Of a stretch of DNA of 64,000 bases, positions 37,783-46,917 are shown one piece after another. The DNA comes from Acidimicrobiia bacterium. Its GTDB lineage: Bacteria; Actinomycetota; Acidimicrobiia; IMCC26256; JAENVU01. How positions within the stretch are numbered: the stretch's first letter is position 1; each line of letters begins with the position of its first letter. The stretch spans positions 16,174 to 80,173 of the forward strand of contig JANYJV010000010.1 in assembly GCA_025361725.1 (NCBI GenBank), written 5' to 3'. Made by a program: the position numbers and the translations under genes. The notes beneath the pieces were generated by a model that was not told the DNA's origin, did not search any database, and was given only the letters and a program-made list of their open reading frames with translations.

Positions 37783-38322
37783 CTACTCGGGGACCAGATG
37801 CGCCGGAATGTCCGCGACCAGCGGGTTGGCGCGATCGCGGTCGGAAAGGATCGGGGCGTCGCCGGGCCAGTCCACGCCGAGCGCGGGATCGTCCCACGCG
37901 ACACCGAGCTCGTCCGCCGGGTTGTAGTAGTTGTCGACGAGGTAGGTGATGGTGGCGTCGGTGATGGCGTAGAACCCGTGCGCCACACCACGCGGGATGT
38001 ACAGGCCGCGGTGCACCACCGCGTCGAGGTCCACGGTGAGCGAAGTCCCGCGCGTCGGCGAGGACACGCGCAAGTCGTGCAGCACCGCGAGGACGCGGCC
38101 GAACGGCACGTACCAGTAGTCGGCTTGGAACCGGTGGTAGTGCAAACCGACAAGCGTGTTCGCCGAGCGGTCGGCACGATTGCCCTGCACCATCGTCGGC
38201 GACCCCTCGGGCAGCCACTCCTGGCGAAAGGTCTCTGCGAAGAAGCCCCGAGGGTCTTTCCAGAGCGTCGGCTCGACGATCACAACGCCGCCGATCACAT
38301 CGGACGGCATGACATCGGCCAC
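37783..38322 (-). CDS. dTDP-4-dehydrorhamnose 3,5-epimerase-like protein
   Basis: A 179-aa cupin of the RmlC family. Conserved segments are DPRGFFAETFRQEWL, TLVGLHYHRFQADYW with the catalytic His, and YIPRGVAHGFYAI with the Tyr/His pair. The usual RGLHYQ is VGLHYH here, so activity as 3,5-epimerase is likely but not certain. No rmlA, rmlB or rmlD lies in the window. It starts 3 bp after the flavin reductase stop, so it is transcribed with it. It may alternatively act on another dTDP- or NDP-sugar. Confidence 0.82.
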   Translation of the reverse strand: MADVMPSDVIGGVVIVEPTLWKDPRGFFAETFRQEWLPEGSPTMVQGNRADRSANTLVGLHYHRFQADYWYVPFGRVLAVLHDLRVSSPTRGTSLTVDLDAVVHRGLYIPRGVAHGFYAITDATITYLVDNYYNPADELGVAWDDPALGVDWPGDAPILSDRDRANPLVADIPAHLVPE

Positions 38323-38325
38323 GAG

Positions 38326-38823
38326 TTACTCGCTTCCAAGGAGTCGGCCGTATCGGCCCTGATAAAAGAGGAGTGGGCCGGCGTCGGCACTGAGACCGAG
38401 TTCCTGCACCCGTCCGACGACGATGAGATGGTCGCCGGCATCGTGTTCGGCTTCGATGGTGCAGTCGAGGTACGCGTGCACGTCTTCGAGGATCGGGCCC
38501 TGGGTGCCGAGCCGCCAACCAATTTGACCGAACCGATCCGCGCCCGGCTTCGCGAAGAGTTGACTCACGTGCTCTTGGTGCTCGTCGAGCACGTTGACGG
38601 TGAAGTGGCCGGCGCGCTGAATCCGGGGCCAGGTACTCGACGTCTTGGCCGGGCAGAACAACACGAGCGGCGGATCGAGTGACACAGAGGAGAACGAGTT
38701 CGCGGCGAGACCGACGGGCTCGTCGCCATCCATCGCGGTGATGACCGTGATGCCGGTGGCGAAATGGCCGAGGACGGCACGAAACGACGCAGAGTCGGGC
38801 TTGAGGACGTCGTCATCGGACAT
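38326..38823 (-). CDS. Flavin reductase-like FMN-binding protein
   Basis: A 165-aa protein of the flavin reductase (HpaC/split-barrel) family. Typical segments are FRAVLGHFATGITVIT at the start, GLAANSFSSVSLDPPLVLF, and YLDCTIEAEHDAGDHLIVVGRV. Members use NAD(P)H to reduce free flavin for a partner monooxygenase, and no obvious partner lies next door. It lies 18 bp after the metallo-hydrolase stop and 3 bp before the RmlC-like gene. Confidence 0.9.
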   Translation of the reverse strand: MSDDDVLKPDSASFRAVLGHFATGITVITAMDGDEPVGLAANSFSSVSLDPPLVLFCPAKTSSTWPRIQRAGHFTVNVLDEHQEHVSQLFAKPGADRFGQIGWRLGTQGPILEDVHAYLDCTIEAEHDAGDHLIVVGRVQELGLSADAGPLLFYQGRYGRLLGSE

Positions 38824-38841
38824 GGGTGGCTCCGCGATGGA

Positions 38842-39714
38842 TCAGGTGGGCGGGAAGCGCAGGACCATACCCTCAGACGCCGCGATGACATCGGCTCCGT
38901 TCAACTGATCCGAAACGTCGCGCGCATCTCGCAACATCACGTCGACGTCGTCGTCGCTGTGGCCAGGATCGTGGTGGAAGAGGGCAACGGTTCGAGACCC
39001 TGCCTGCTTCGCCACGTGCACCGCGTACTCCGCCGTGCAGTGACCCCAATGGCGCTTCTGCTCAAACTCGGCCGGCGTGTGTTGCGCGTCGTGAATCAGC
39101 AAATCCACCCCGTCGCACAGCTCAAGGACCTCACGGGGTACGTGATCATCGGCGTGCCCGAGCCCACACCCCTGACCGTGATCGGCGAGGTACGCAACCG
39201 AGATTCCGTCCCATTCCACGCGATATCCGAGGGTCGGGCCGACGTGACGGATCCAGCGAGACCGCACCTTGGCCGTACCGACCGCGAAGTCGTCGTCGCC
39301 GGCATCCTGGAAATTGACGGTGCCGTTGAGCTGATCGGGCCGAATCGGAAAGTACGGCGGCCGCATCATTCCGGCGAACACCTCACCGATCGGGCCTTCG
39401 TTCTGGCGAGGCCCGTAGATCTCCACGAACGCATCGGGATGGTGGAGCGGGACGAAGAACGGCAGACCCTGCACGTGATCCCAGTGCAAGTGACTCAACA
39501 ACACCGATGCCTGAAAGCCATCGGCCCGGCCCTCGTTGGCAAGAGCCGTTCCGTAGTTCCGCAGACCGGTGCCGAGGTCGAACACGATCGGCGGCTCGCC
39601 GGGACGTTCCACGGAGACACACGACGTATTCCCGCCGTAGCGCGCGAGATAGTCACCGTCGCAGGGCGTCGAACCGCGCACGCCATGAAAAGTCACTGTG
39701 AGGTCCCCCGTCAC
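38842..39714 (-). CDS. Metallo-beta-lactamase-fold phosphodiesterase-like hydrolase
   Basis: A 290-aa MBL-fold protein. The opening VTFHGVRGSTP and RYGGNTSCV mark the subgroup of cyclic-phosphodiesterase / RNase Z-like enzymes. The metal motif is SHLHWDH, with a later LADHGQ, IHDAQHT and FHHDPGHSDD. It should bind two zinc or iron ions and cleave a phosphodiester. The start is GTG at 39714. It heads the operon with flavin reductase and RmlC. Substrate unknown. Confidence 0.87.
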   Translation of the reverse strand: MTGDLTVTFHGVRGSTPCDGDYLARYGGNTSCVSVERPGEPPIVFDLGTGLRNYGTALANEGRADGFQASVLLSHLHWDHVQGLPFFVPLHHPDAFVEIYGPRQNEGPIGEVFAGMMRPPYFPIRPDQLNGTVNFQDAGDDDFAVGTAKVRSRWIRHVGPTLGYRVEWDGISVAYLADHGQGCGLGHADDHVPREVLELCDGVDLLIHDAQHTPAEFEQKRHWGHCTAEYAVHVAKQAGSRTVALFHHDPGHSDDDVDVMLRDARDVSDQLNGADVIAASEGMVLRFPPT

Positions 39715-39779
39715 GGCGGGGGACCTTAGCCACTAATTCACTCACCGAACAGACGCCGTTGTCACAAGGTTCAATGTTC

Positions 39780-39962
39780 CCGCTCATGCGACAGCGTCGC
39801 AGGCCGCTCGGGCCCCGGTTCGGGGGCGCGGACTGCCGGAAGCGCGTGCCGTGCGTCCCTCACCTTCGGTCCAGCTCATGCGACAGCGTCGAAGCGAGCC
39901 CACGGCAGATCTGAGCACCGAGATGGCGAGAGAAGGCGCCGAAGTGACGGTCGCAAGAGCGG
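39780..39962. repeat. Repeat family C, locus 1 (internally deleted copy)
   Basis: The 256-bp gap between MBL (start 39714) and the ABC permease (stop 39971) is mostly this repeat. CTCATGCGACAGCGTCG occurs at 39783 and again at 39876. The first copy jumps directly to the second half of the 156-bp unit (GCAGGCCGCTCGGGCC...), as if recombined at CGTCGCAGG. The second copy is truncated at its end. It matches the array at 48950. Confidence 0.88.
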
Positions 39963-39970
39963 GAAACCCG

Positions 39971-40846
39971 TTATGCGAGGACTCGTTTCCGGAAACCGGA
40001 GAGGCCGACGGCGAGGAACAACGCTGCAAAGCCTGCGACCGCGGGATAGATGGCCCAAAGGCTCATGTGCGGGCCTTTGGTCAACGCGGCGCGGAACCCT
40101 TCGCACATATACACGAGAGGGTTCACCAAGACGAGTTTTTGCAACCACGGGACGGCATGGAGCGACTGCCAGGGGTAGTAGATGCATCCCAGCATCGTGA
40201 GCGGCAGGACCACGATGCCGAAGAGCGCCGGCACCGTTCTCGGTTCGAATCGCGTCCCAAAGGCCAGCCCGAGGGAGCCGCACATGAAGCAGGCGAGCGG
40301 CGTCAGCGTCAGGAGCACTGGCCAGTCGATGTTCAGGTGCACGGGAGTGGCCGGCACGATGGTGGCAATCGGGAACACCAGCGCCGCCGAGACCGCGCCG
40401 TACAACGCGCCCGCCGTCACTTTCTCGAGGGCCACCAGCGCCACGGGCATCGGAGCCAGGACCCGATCTTCGATCTCGCGCGTGTACCCGAACTCCTGAA
40501 CCATCGGCAGCGCCACCGACTGAATCCCCTGGAAGATGATGGCGAGGCCGACGACGCCGGCGACGAGTGCCGTCGAGAACTCTGCGGCGTGGCCTCCCCC
40601 ACCGACACCCTGGCCGATCTTGGGGAAGACGTAGGCAAACACGAACACCAACAGCAACGGTTGGAGCAGCGTGCGCGGGATGAACTCCTTCGCGTTCTTT
40701 CGCAACACCACCAGGTCTCGCAACAACAGGGCGAGGAACGCGACTCGGGCGGCCGCGCGTGGGGACCGTGTCGGCACGAGGTCGGCGCGGCTCGGCGGCG
40801 CTCCGGATGCCGCACCAGTCGGCTCGTGTAACGCGGTGGCGGTCAT
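39971..40846 (-). CDS. ABC-2 type transporter permease (DrrB-like)
   Basis: A 291-aa membrane protein with six predicted helices (for example LLQPLLLVFVFAYVF and VPALFGIVVLPLTMLGCIYY). It is the permease of an ABC-2 exporter for a drug, lipid or polysaccharide. The start at 40846 overlaps the ATPase stop by ATGA, so the pair is translationally coupled. The N-terminal 30 residues are a flexible cytoplasmic tail. Repeat C lies just past its stop. Confidence 0.92.
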   Translation of the reverse strand: MTATALHEPTGAASGAPPSRADLVPTRSPRAAARVAFLALLLRDLVVLRKNAKEFIPRTLLQPLLLVFVFAYVFPKIGQGVGGGGHAAEFSTALVAGVVGLAIIFQGIQSVALPMVQEFGYTREIEDRVLAPMPVALVALEKVTAGALYGAVSAALVFPIATIVPATPVHLNIDWPVLLTLTPLACFMCGSLGLAFGTRFEPRTVPALFGIVVLPLTMLGCIYYPWQSLHAVPWLQKLVLVNPLVYMCEGFRAALTKGPHMSLWAIYPAVAGFAALFLAVGLSGFRKRVLA

Positions 40847-41790
40847 TCGCGCAGGTCCTTTCCGGTGAGCTGAATGAACACGGTCTCGAGCGTCGGTGCG
40901 CTGGCCGAGAGATCGGTCACGGTGAACCCGGCGGCTTCGGCGACGTCGATGATCCGCGGCAGGATGCCATCGGTGCGCGGCGACCAGAGCCGAACGACAC
41001 CGTCGGCCACCTCTACCTTGGACGCATCCGGGACCCCGCGGCGCAAGACTGCGGCGAGTTGTTCGAGGTCGCCCACCGCCGTGATCGTGACCATCGCCTC
41101 CACCCCGACCGACTGCTTCAACGCGCTCGGCGTGTCGGCCGCGAGGAGCCGTCCGTGGTCGATGATGGCGAGGCGGTTACAAAGTTGGTCGGCCTCTTCC
41201 ATGTAGTGCGTCGTGAGGAGAATCGTCTGACCGTCTCGATGCAGCTCACCGAGAATCTCCCAGAGCGCTATCCGACTCTGGGGATCGAGCCCCGCGGTGG
41301 GCTCGTCGAGGAAGAGGATGGCGGGCCGGTGCATGATCGCCCGTGCCACCATCAGCCGCTGCGCCATTCCGCCGCTCAGCGCAAGGACCGGTACGCGGGC
41401 GCGATCGGTGAGCCGAAACTGTTCGAGCAGCCGGTGCGCCTCGGCCTTCGCCGTCTTGGCGGTCATGCCGAAAAAACGTCCGTGGAAGTAGAGATTCTCG
41501 TAGACGTCGAGTGAGCGATCCAGTGTGTTGGTCTGGGGCACCACGCCAATGACTTGCTTGGCCCGCGTCGGGTGCGCCATCACGTCGACGCCGCCGACCA
41601 TCGCCGTGCCGCTCGTGGGGATCACGCGAGTCGTGAGCATCCCGGCGGTGGTCGTCTTGCCGGCACCGTTCGGTCCGAGCAGACCGAAGATCTCACCCGA
41701 GCGGACTTCGAGGTCCAGATGGTCGACGGCGAGGATGTCGCCCGGATACACCTTGGTGAGTTGCTCGGTGCGAATCACCACGTCGTCCAT
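40843..41790 (-). CDS. ABC transporter ATPase (DrrA-like)
   Basis: A 315-aa ATP-binding subunit. Walker A is GPNGAGKTT, the signature is LSGGMAQR, Walker B is ILFLDEPTAGLDP, and the H-loop is in LTTHYMEEAD. It has the C-terminal regulatory domain usual in DrrA/CcmA-type ATPases, ending TLETVFIQLTGKDL. It powers the adjoining ABC-2 permease. It is divergent from the epoxide-hydrolase-like gene, which begins 56 bp away. Confidence 0.94.
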   Translation of the reverse strand: MDDVVIRTEQLTKVYPGDILAVDHLDLEVRSGEIFGLLGPNGAGKTTTAGMLTTRVIPTSGTAMVGGVDVMAHPTRAKQVIGVVPQTNTLDRSLDVYENLYFHGRFFGMTAKTAKAEAHRLLEQFRLTDRARVPVLALSGGMAQRLMVARAIMHRPAILFLDEPTAGLDPQSRIALWEILGELHRDGQTILLTTHYMEEADQLCNRLAIIDHGRLLAADTPSALKQSVGVEAMVTITAVGDLEQLAAVLRRGVPDASKVEVADGVVRLWSPRTDGILPRIIDVAEAAGFTVTDLSASAPTLETVFIQLTGKDLRE

Positions 41791-41845
41791 CGCGTCGAAC
41801 CTACTGGCCGATTGCTCGCTCTTTTGCCTGAGTAGGTTCTCCGGG

Positions 41846-42727
41846 GTGAATCAGCCCCAGCACATCACCGTCAACGACATCGATTTCGCATACCTCGAGG
41901 CCGGTCCGGCCGACGGTCCGCTCGCGCTCTGCATGCACGGCTTCCCGGATCACGCTCCGACGTGGGACTTGCTGATGCCGCGGCTTGCGGACGCGGGGTA
42001 TCACGTTGTCGCGCCGTGGTTGCGGGGCTACGCGCCAACGGGCTTGGCTCCCGACGGCAACTACCAAACCGCGTCCGTGGCGCTGGACATCCTCGGACTG
42101 GCCGATGCGCTCGCAGGCGACGGAGATGCCGTCCTCATCGGTCACGACTGGGGTGCGATTTCTTCGTACGCGGCCGTCGGGCACCGGCCGGACCGTTTCG
42201 CGAAGTTCGTTGCGCTTGCGGTGCCACATACGAGCGGTCTGATGTCGACGTTCTTCTCGCCGCAGCAGCTGCAGCGGTCCTTCTACATGTTCCTCTTCCA
42301 GACGCCACTCGCAGAGATCGCCGTGCCGATGGACGACTTCGCCTTCATCGACTACCTGTGGAGCTACTGGTCACCGAACCATCCGCCGAGTGCCGAGTAC
42401 ATGCGCGCGCTGAAGGACACCCTCGGCTCACCCGGCAGCCTCGACGCCGCGATCGCGTACTACCGCTTCATGCTCGGAACCCTGCCGGGAGACCCCGCCC
42501 TGACGGACATCGGCGCGGCCGGCTCGGGACCGATCAACGTGCCGACCCTCTATCTTCACGGCATCGATTGCGGCTGCATGGGCGTCGAGTCCGCCAACGA
42601 GGAACTGCTGCGTCCGAACTTCCCGGCTGGTCTGGACATGCACCTGATACCGGACGCCGGCCACTTCCTGCACCGAGATCAGCCCGAGGTCGTCAACGAT
42701 CTCATCGTGAACTTTCTCGCCCGCTGA
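41846..42727 (+). CDS. Alpha/beta hydrolase, epoxide-hydrolase-like
   Basis: A 293-aa hydrolase starting at GTG 41846 (NQPQHITVNDIDFAYLE) just after CCGGG; the ORF-track start at 41525 is antisense to the ATPase. Motifs are MHGFPDHAPTW (oxyanion), IGHDWGAISSY with Asp as nucleophile, and GHFLHRDQP with the base. An Asp nucleophile in GHDWGA is characteristic of epoxide hydrolases and haloalkane dehalogenases. DCGCMG and the cap region do not decide between them. It converges on an SDR 4 bp away. Confidence 0.87.
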   Translation: MNQPQHITVNDIDFAYLEAGPADGPLALCMHGFPDHAPTWDLLMPRLADAGYHVVAPWLRGYAPTGLAPDGNYQTASVALDILGLADALAGDGDAVLIGHDWGAISSYAAVGHRPDRFAKFVALAVPHTSGLMSTFFSPQQLQRSFYMFLFQTPLAEIAVPMDDFAFIDYLWSYWSPNHPPSAEYMRALKDTLGSPGSLDAAIAYYRFMLGTLPGDPALTDIGAAGSGPINVPTLYLHGIDCGCMGVESANEELLRPNFPAGLDMHLIPDAGHFLHRDQPEVVNDLIVNFLAR

Positions 42728-42731
42728 CGCG

Positions 42732-43511
42732 TCAGGGGGCGGCGACCTTGTGGAGTTCGGGGTAGGCCTTGTTCATGCTGGCGCCGTCGACGAAGAGCGT
42801 GTCGCCGCTGACCCAACGGCCGTCGTCGCTCACGAGGAACAGCACAGCATCCGCAACATCATCGGGTTGACCGGCGCGTCCGAGCGGCGTGGATGCAACG
42901 TACGCATCGCGGATCGCAGGAACCACTTGGGTGAAGGCCGTGAGCGGCGTGTCGATAAACCCGGGCCCGATGCCGGCTACACGGACTCCAAACGGCCCGA
43001 GTTCCATCGCTGCGCACCGAGTGAGCATCTCGACACCGGCCTTGGCGCAGCAGTACGCGCTCATTCCCTCGGCCGGTACTCGCGCGTTGATGGACGCGAT
43101 GTTCACGATCGCACCGCGTCCCGCTTCACGCATCACTCGCGCCTCGTGCTTCACCGACAGCATCACGCCCACCAGATCGGTCTCGATCACCGCACGCCAT
43201 TCGTCGACGGGATGGTCGGCGATCATGCCGAAGCCGCCGAACCCGGCCGCGTTGACCGCGGTGTCGAGGGTGCCGAACTCGCTGACTGCGCGCGCCACCA
43301 TCCGTTCGACGTCCGCCTCTGAGGTCACGTCGATCACTTCCGTCACCACTGCGTTGCCCAGTTCGGTCTGCGCCGCGATCAGCATCTCGGGATTGCGATC
43401 GGCGAGGACTGCTCGCGCGCCCTCGGCCACGAACCGGCGCGCGCATTCGAGCCCGATCCCCGATGCGCCCCCGGTGATCACTGCGACGCGACCTTCGAGT
43501 CGTCCAGACAT
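42732..43511 (-). CDS. Short-chain dehydrogenase/reductase (FabG-like)
   Basis: A 259-aa SDR. The cofactor loop is ITGGASGIGLE, Asp in LADRN favours NAD(H), NAAG is in VNAAGFGGFG, and the catalytic set is Ser in NIASINAR and YCCAK. SGDTLFVDGA near the C-terminus is typical. An AAGGAGAG ribosome site precedes ATG 43511. It reduces or oxidises a secondary alcohol or ketone; substrate unknown. It is divergent from the CDF exporter by 82 bp. Confidence 0.92.
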   Translation of the reverse strand: MSGRLEGRVAVITGGASGIGLECARRFVAEGARAVLADRNPEMLIAAQTELGNAVVTEVIDVTSEADVERMVARAVSEFGTLDTAVNAAGFGGFGMIADHPVDEWRAVIETDLVGVMLSVKHEARVMREAGRGAIVNIASINARVPAEGMSAYCCAKAGVEMLTRCAAMELGPFGVRVAGIGPGFIDTPLTAFTQVVPAIRDAYVASTPLGRAGQPDDVADAVLFLVSDDGRWVSGDTLFVDGASMNKAYPELHKVAAP

Positions 43512-43593
43512 GGAGTGCTCTCCTTATTTGCTCTTGACCTGCAAACCGCGGCGGAGCGTATCGGCACCCTGCGATACCCGGTACCGTGACCTT

Positions 43594-44529
43594 GTGCACG
43601 CGCATCACCACGGGGACGCCGACGCGACCTCAGGGGCGCGCCGGCGGGCGCTGACCTTCGCCCTCGGCGCCAACGCAGCACTCTTCGTCGGCCAACTGAT
43701 CGCAGCCCTCGCGTTCGGATCGCTCGCGCTCCTGGCCGACGCCGCCCATCTCGCCACCGATGTCGTCGCACTGGCGTTGGCGTTGGTCGCCTTGCGCCTG
43801 GCCGGTCGGCCGGCGAGCGCGCGGTCGTCCTACGGCTGGGAGCGCGCCGAGGTCCTCGCGGCGCTCGGAAACGCGGTGCTGCTCATCGCTGCCTCGGGGT
43901 GGATCGTCTGGGAAGCCGTCCATCGGTTCTCGGAGCCGGAACGGATCAACGGGACGGCCGTTGCGATTGTGGGTGCGCTCGGACTGGTGGTGAATGCCGG
44001 CAGCGCCTTCGCGGTGGCCAGAGTGCGCGGGGGAAATCTCAACCTGCGCGGCGCGTTCTTGCACCTCGCCGCGGACGCGCTCGGTTCGCTCGGCGTGATC
44101 ATCGCCGGTGTGACCCTCGCGTTCACCGACGCCGATTGGATCGATCCGGTCGTCTCGTTGGCAATCACCGCGCTGGTGGTCGGCTCCACGTGGTCCCTGG
44201 TGCGAGACGCTACGAGCGTGTTGCTCGAGCGCACCCCACGTGGTGTCGACATCAGCGAGATCGAGGCCGCGCTCAGCGCCGAGTCAGATGTCGAGGCCGT
44301 GCATCACATTCACGTCTGGTCGCTCGGGTCCGAGAACGCTGCGCTCTCGGCGCACGTCGTGCTTCGTGGTGAACCGTCGCTGCACGACGCGCAGTTGGTG
44401 GGCAATCGGCTGCGCACCCAAATCCAGAATCGGTTCGGCATCACCCACGCAACGATCGAACTCGAGTGCCACGACTGCGCCGACACCGTGCACGAAACCG
44501 CACCGGCCCACGGGCCACACTCTCACTGA
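43594..44529 (+). CDS. Cation diffusion facilitator (CzcD/ZnT-like) metal exporter
   Basis: A 311-aa, six-helix CDF protein that exports divalent metal (usually Zn or Cd) by proton antiport. It begins at GTG 43594 with a His-rich start (HAHHHGDAD). The two intramembrane metal pairs are HLATD (H52, D56) and HLAAD (H157, D161), and a His/Asp set characterises the Zn/Cd group. The C-terminal cytoplasmic domain (VEAVHHIHVWSLG) and final ECHDCAD and HGPHSH add metal ligands. It overlaps the DUF305 gene by TGATG. No dedicated regulator is next to it. Confidence 0.93.
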   Translation: MHAHHHGDADATSGARRRALTFALGANAALFVGQLIAALAFGSLALLADAAHLATDVVALALALVALRLAGRPASARSSYGWERAEVLAALGNAVLLIAASGWIVWEAVHRFSEPERINGTAVAIVGALGLVVNAGSAFAVARVRGGNLNLRGAFLHLAADALGSLGVIIAGVTLAFTDADWIDPVVSLAITALVVGSTWSLVRDATSVLLERTPRGVDISEIEAALSAESDVEAVHHIHVWSLGSENAALSAHVVLRGEPSLHDAQLVGNRLRTQIQNRFGITHATIELECHDCADTVHETAPAHGPHSH

Positions 44530-45209
44530 TGACCACGACCACCGGATCCCTCGACGCAACCGACATCGTCGGCCTGGAGACCAGCCCCCGTGCCGGACGT
44601 GGGCTTTGGGTGTTGCTCGTGGTCGTTGCGCTGGTGTTCGCCGGCGGCATCGGTTGGCGGATCGGCCGAGCCCAGGGCGAGCCGACGGTGCCGGGTCGCA
44701 GCTCCGTCGACGTCGGCTTCTTCCAGGACATGAGCACCCATCACAACCAGGCCGTCGGCATGGCGATGACCTACCTCGCGAACGGAACTGTTCCGCTGTT
44801 GCGCCAGATCGCCGGCGAGATCGTCACGTACCAGTCGTCCGAGATCGGTGTGATGGGCGAGTACCTCACGCGCTGGCACCAAGCCGGGACGGAAGGCTCG
44901 ACGGCGATGGGTTGGATGGGGATGCGCACGCCCCGAGACCAGATGACGGGCATGGCCACGAAGCAGGAACTCGTCGCGCTCGGCGCGGCGCGCGGCGCGG
45001 ACCTCGATCAGTTGTTCACCCGGCTCATGATCGATCACCACGTCGGGGGCGTTCAGATGGCGGAGTACGCAACGAAGCACGCGACCACGCCCGAGGTCAA
45101 GCGGTGGGCGATCTCCATGGCGGACGGTCAGCGCGGCGAGATTGCCGAGCTGAACCAATGGCGAGTCCGCAACGGATTCCCGGCCGTTCGGGTCGACCTC
45201 AGCGCTTGA
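44529..45209 (+). CDS. DUF305 membrane-anchored protein
   Basis: A 226-aa protein with one N-terminal membrane helix (LWVLLVVVALVFAGGIGW) and an extracellular DUF305 domain. The paired His motifs are FFQDMSTHHNQAVGMA and MIDHHVGGVQMAEYA, a ferritin-like pattern that in relatives binds copper or other metals. Its start overlaps the CDF exporter stop, supporting a shared metal-handling role. The stop is directly adjacent to the MaoC stop on the other strand. Confidence 0.9.
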   Translation: MTTTTGSLDATDIVGLETSPRAGRGLWVLLVVVALVFAGGIGWRIGRAQGEPTVPGRSSVDVGFFQDMSTHHNQAVGMAMTYLANGTVPLLRQIAGEIVTYQSSEIGVMGEYLTRWHQAGTEGSTAMGWMGMRTPRDQMTGMATKQELVALGAARGADLDQLFTRLMIDHHVGGVQMAEYATKHATTPEVKRWAISMADGQRGEIAELNQWRVRNGFPAVRVDLSA

Positions 45210-45719
45210 TCAGGACTCGGAGGTGTCGTAGGGGCGTTGGCGCGGCTTCGCCGCCTCCCGCTTGGGGACCATCACCTTGCGTTTGAAGTAGCAGACCTCT
45301 TCCCCGCGCTGGTTGTAGCCGAAGGTCTCCACACTGACGATGCCGCGGTCGGGCTTGCTCGAACTCTCCTTCTTCTCGAGCACGCGCGTCTCCGCGTAGA
45401 TCGTGTCGCCGTGGAAGGTCGGCTTCTTGTGTTGCAACGTCTCGATCTCGAGGTTCGCGATCGCGAGCCCGGAGACGTCCGGCACGCTCATCCCGAGCAC
45501 GAGGGAGTACACGAGGTTCCCGACCACCACGTTCTTGCCGAACTGAGTCTGGGTCTCCGCGTACCAGGCATCGGTGTGCAGCGGATGGTGATTCATGGTG
45601 ATCATGCAGAACAGATGGTCGTCGTATTCGGTGATCGTCTTGCCCGGCCAATGCCGGTAGACATCGTCCGGTTCGAAGTCCTCGTAGTACCGCCCGAAAG
45701 GTCGCTCATACACCGTCAT
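45210..45719 (-). CDS. MaoC-family hydratase (mesaconyl-CoA-hydratase-like)
   Basis: A 169-aa hot-dog-fold protein starting MTVYERPFGRYYEDFEP at ATG 45719. Conserved segments are GKTITEYDDHLFCMITM, NHHPLHTDAWYAETQ with the catalytic Asp/His, and GDTIYAETRVLEKKES. This single-domain form commonly sits with malyl-CoA lyase genes in actinobacteria and hydrates an enoyl-CoA. A role as mesaconyl-CoA hydratase in an ethylmalonyl-CoA-type pathway is suggested by the two other such genes in this window. It is divergent from pirin. Confidence 0.75.
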   Translation of the reverse strand: MTVYERPFGRYYEDFEPDDVYRHWPGKTITEYDDHLFCMITMNHHPLHTDAWYAETQTQFGKNVVVGNLVYSLVLGMSVPDVSGLAIANLEIETLQHKKPTFHGDTIYAETRVLEKKESSSKPDRGIVSVETFGYNQRGEEVCYFKRKVMVPKREAAKPRQRPYDTSES

Positions 45720-45831
45720 GGGCGTCGAGCGTACCGAGATCGGAGCGCAGCGCACCCAACCGAAGCGCGCTCGAACGGGGCCGAACCCTCGAATCGGAAT
45801 AGAGCGCGGGGGCTCGGGGTTCTGGCCGCGC

Positions 45832-46848
45832 ATGAGTGATCTCGTGCTTCAGACCGTGCCGCTCGGCGACCAATGGCCGACGATCGACCCATTCCTGTTC
45901 TGCGCCCACCACAACGACAACTTTCCGGCGGGCAACGCGCAGATGGGACCGGCGGCGCCGCTCGACGGCCGCAACATCGGCATGGACTTCGACAGCATCG
46001 ACGGCTGGAACATGTACCACGGCTCGGTCGTCCCCGGATTTCCCCAACATCCTCACCGCGGTTTCGAGACCGTCACCATCGTCCGCAAAGGCCTCATCGA
46101 CCACTCGGATTCGATGGGCGCCGCCGCGCGCTTCGGGCGCGGCGACGTGCAGTGGCTCACGGCCGGTCGCGGCGTGGTGCATTCCGAGATGTTCCCCCTG
46201 CTTGACGACTCCGCCCCCAATCCGACCGAGTTGTTCCAGATCTGGCTGAACCTTCCCAGCGCCGACAAGCTCACGGACCCGTACTTCACGATGATCTGGG
46301 ATCGGGACGTCCCGCGTGTCACGAGCGTCGACGACGCGGGACGCACAACCGAAATCGCGGTCGTCGCCGGCGCCCTCGGTGACGCCGACGTACCGACACC
46401 GCCACCGAACTCATGGGCCGCACGGCCAGAGTCGGACGTCGCGATCTGGTTGATCCGGATGGAGCCCGGCGCGCGCTACCTGCTCCCTGCGGCCGAGGGC
46501 GCGGACACGGTCCGCACGCTCTACTGCTTCGAAGGCAACGGACTGACGATCGGCGGGACCACCGTGGGTCCCAACACCGGCGCGGTGCTGGACCCGCACC
46601 AGGACGCACCGCTCACCGCGGGCGAGGAACCGGTCGAGTGTCTCGTCCTCCAGGGCCGACCCATCGGTGAACCGGTCGAACGCTACGGACCGTTCGTGAT
46701 GAACACCCGTGAGGAACTCGAGCAGGCCTTCAGCGACTACCGAGCGACCCAGTTCGGTGGCTGGCCGTGGCCGACCGACGATCCCGTCCACGAACGAGAC
46801 ACTGAACGGTTCGCCCGTCACGTCGACGGACGGGTCGAGTCGGCGTAG
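45832..46848 (+). CDS. Pirin family protein
   Basis: A 338-aa bicupin starting MSDLVLQTVPLGDQW at ATG 45832; the extension to 45718 overlaps MaoC. The metal-binding HPHRGFETVT and the later HSEMFP keep the expected His/Glu ligands of pirin (Fe or other metal). Bacterial pirins can act as quercetinases or as regulators of pyruvate metabolism, and neither is decided here. A strong bidirectional hairpin lies between it and the lipoprotein. Confidence 0.9.
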   Translation: MSDLVLQTVPLGDQWPTIDPFLFCAHHNDNFPAGNAQMGPAAPLDGRNIGMDFDSIDGWNMYHGSVVPGFPQHPHRGFETVTIVRKGLIDHSDSMGAAARFGRGDVQWLTAGRGVVHSEMFPLLDDSAPNPTELFQIWLNLPSADKLTDPYFTMIWDRDVPRVTSVDDAGRTTEIAVVAGALGDADVPTPPPNSWAARPESDVAIWLIRMEPGARYLLPAAEGADTVRTLYCFEGNGLTIGGTTVGPNTGAVLDPHQDAPLTAGEEPVECLVLQGRPIGEPVERYGPFVMNTREELEQAFSDYRATQFGGWPWPTDDPVHERDTERFARHVDGRVESA

Positions 46849-46864
46849 TCAGGACCTGACGCGT

Positions 46865-46897
46865 CGATCCGCCCGCCGGAAGCCGACGGGCGGATCG
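46865..46897. terminator. Long hairpin between convergent pirin and lipoprotein genes
   Basis: CGATCCGCCCG pairs perfectly with CGGGCGGATCG. The stem continues three more base pairs past one mismatch to an AAG loop. It lies 16 bp after the pirin stop and 20 bp before the lipoprotein stop, so it serves both strands. Confidence 0.8.
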
Positions 46898-46917
46898 AGC
46901 GCGGATATTCGTTCGGT

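Noticed and set aside
40238-40252. GGTTCGAATCG, like a tRNA T-loop
   Set aside because: Lies inside the ABC permease gene with no acceptor stem or anticodon arm around it.
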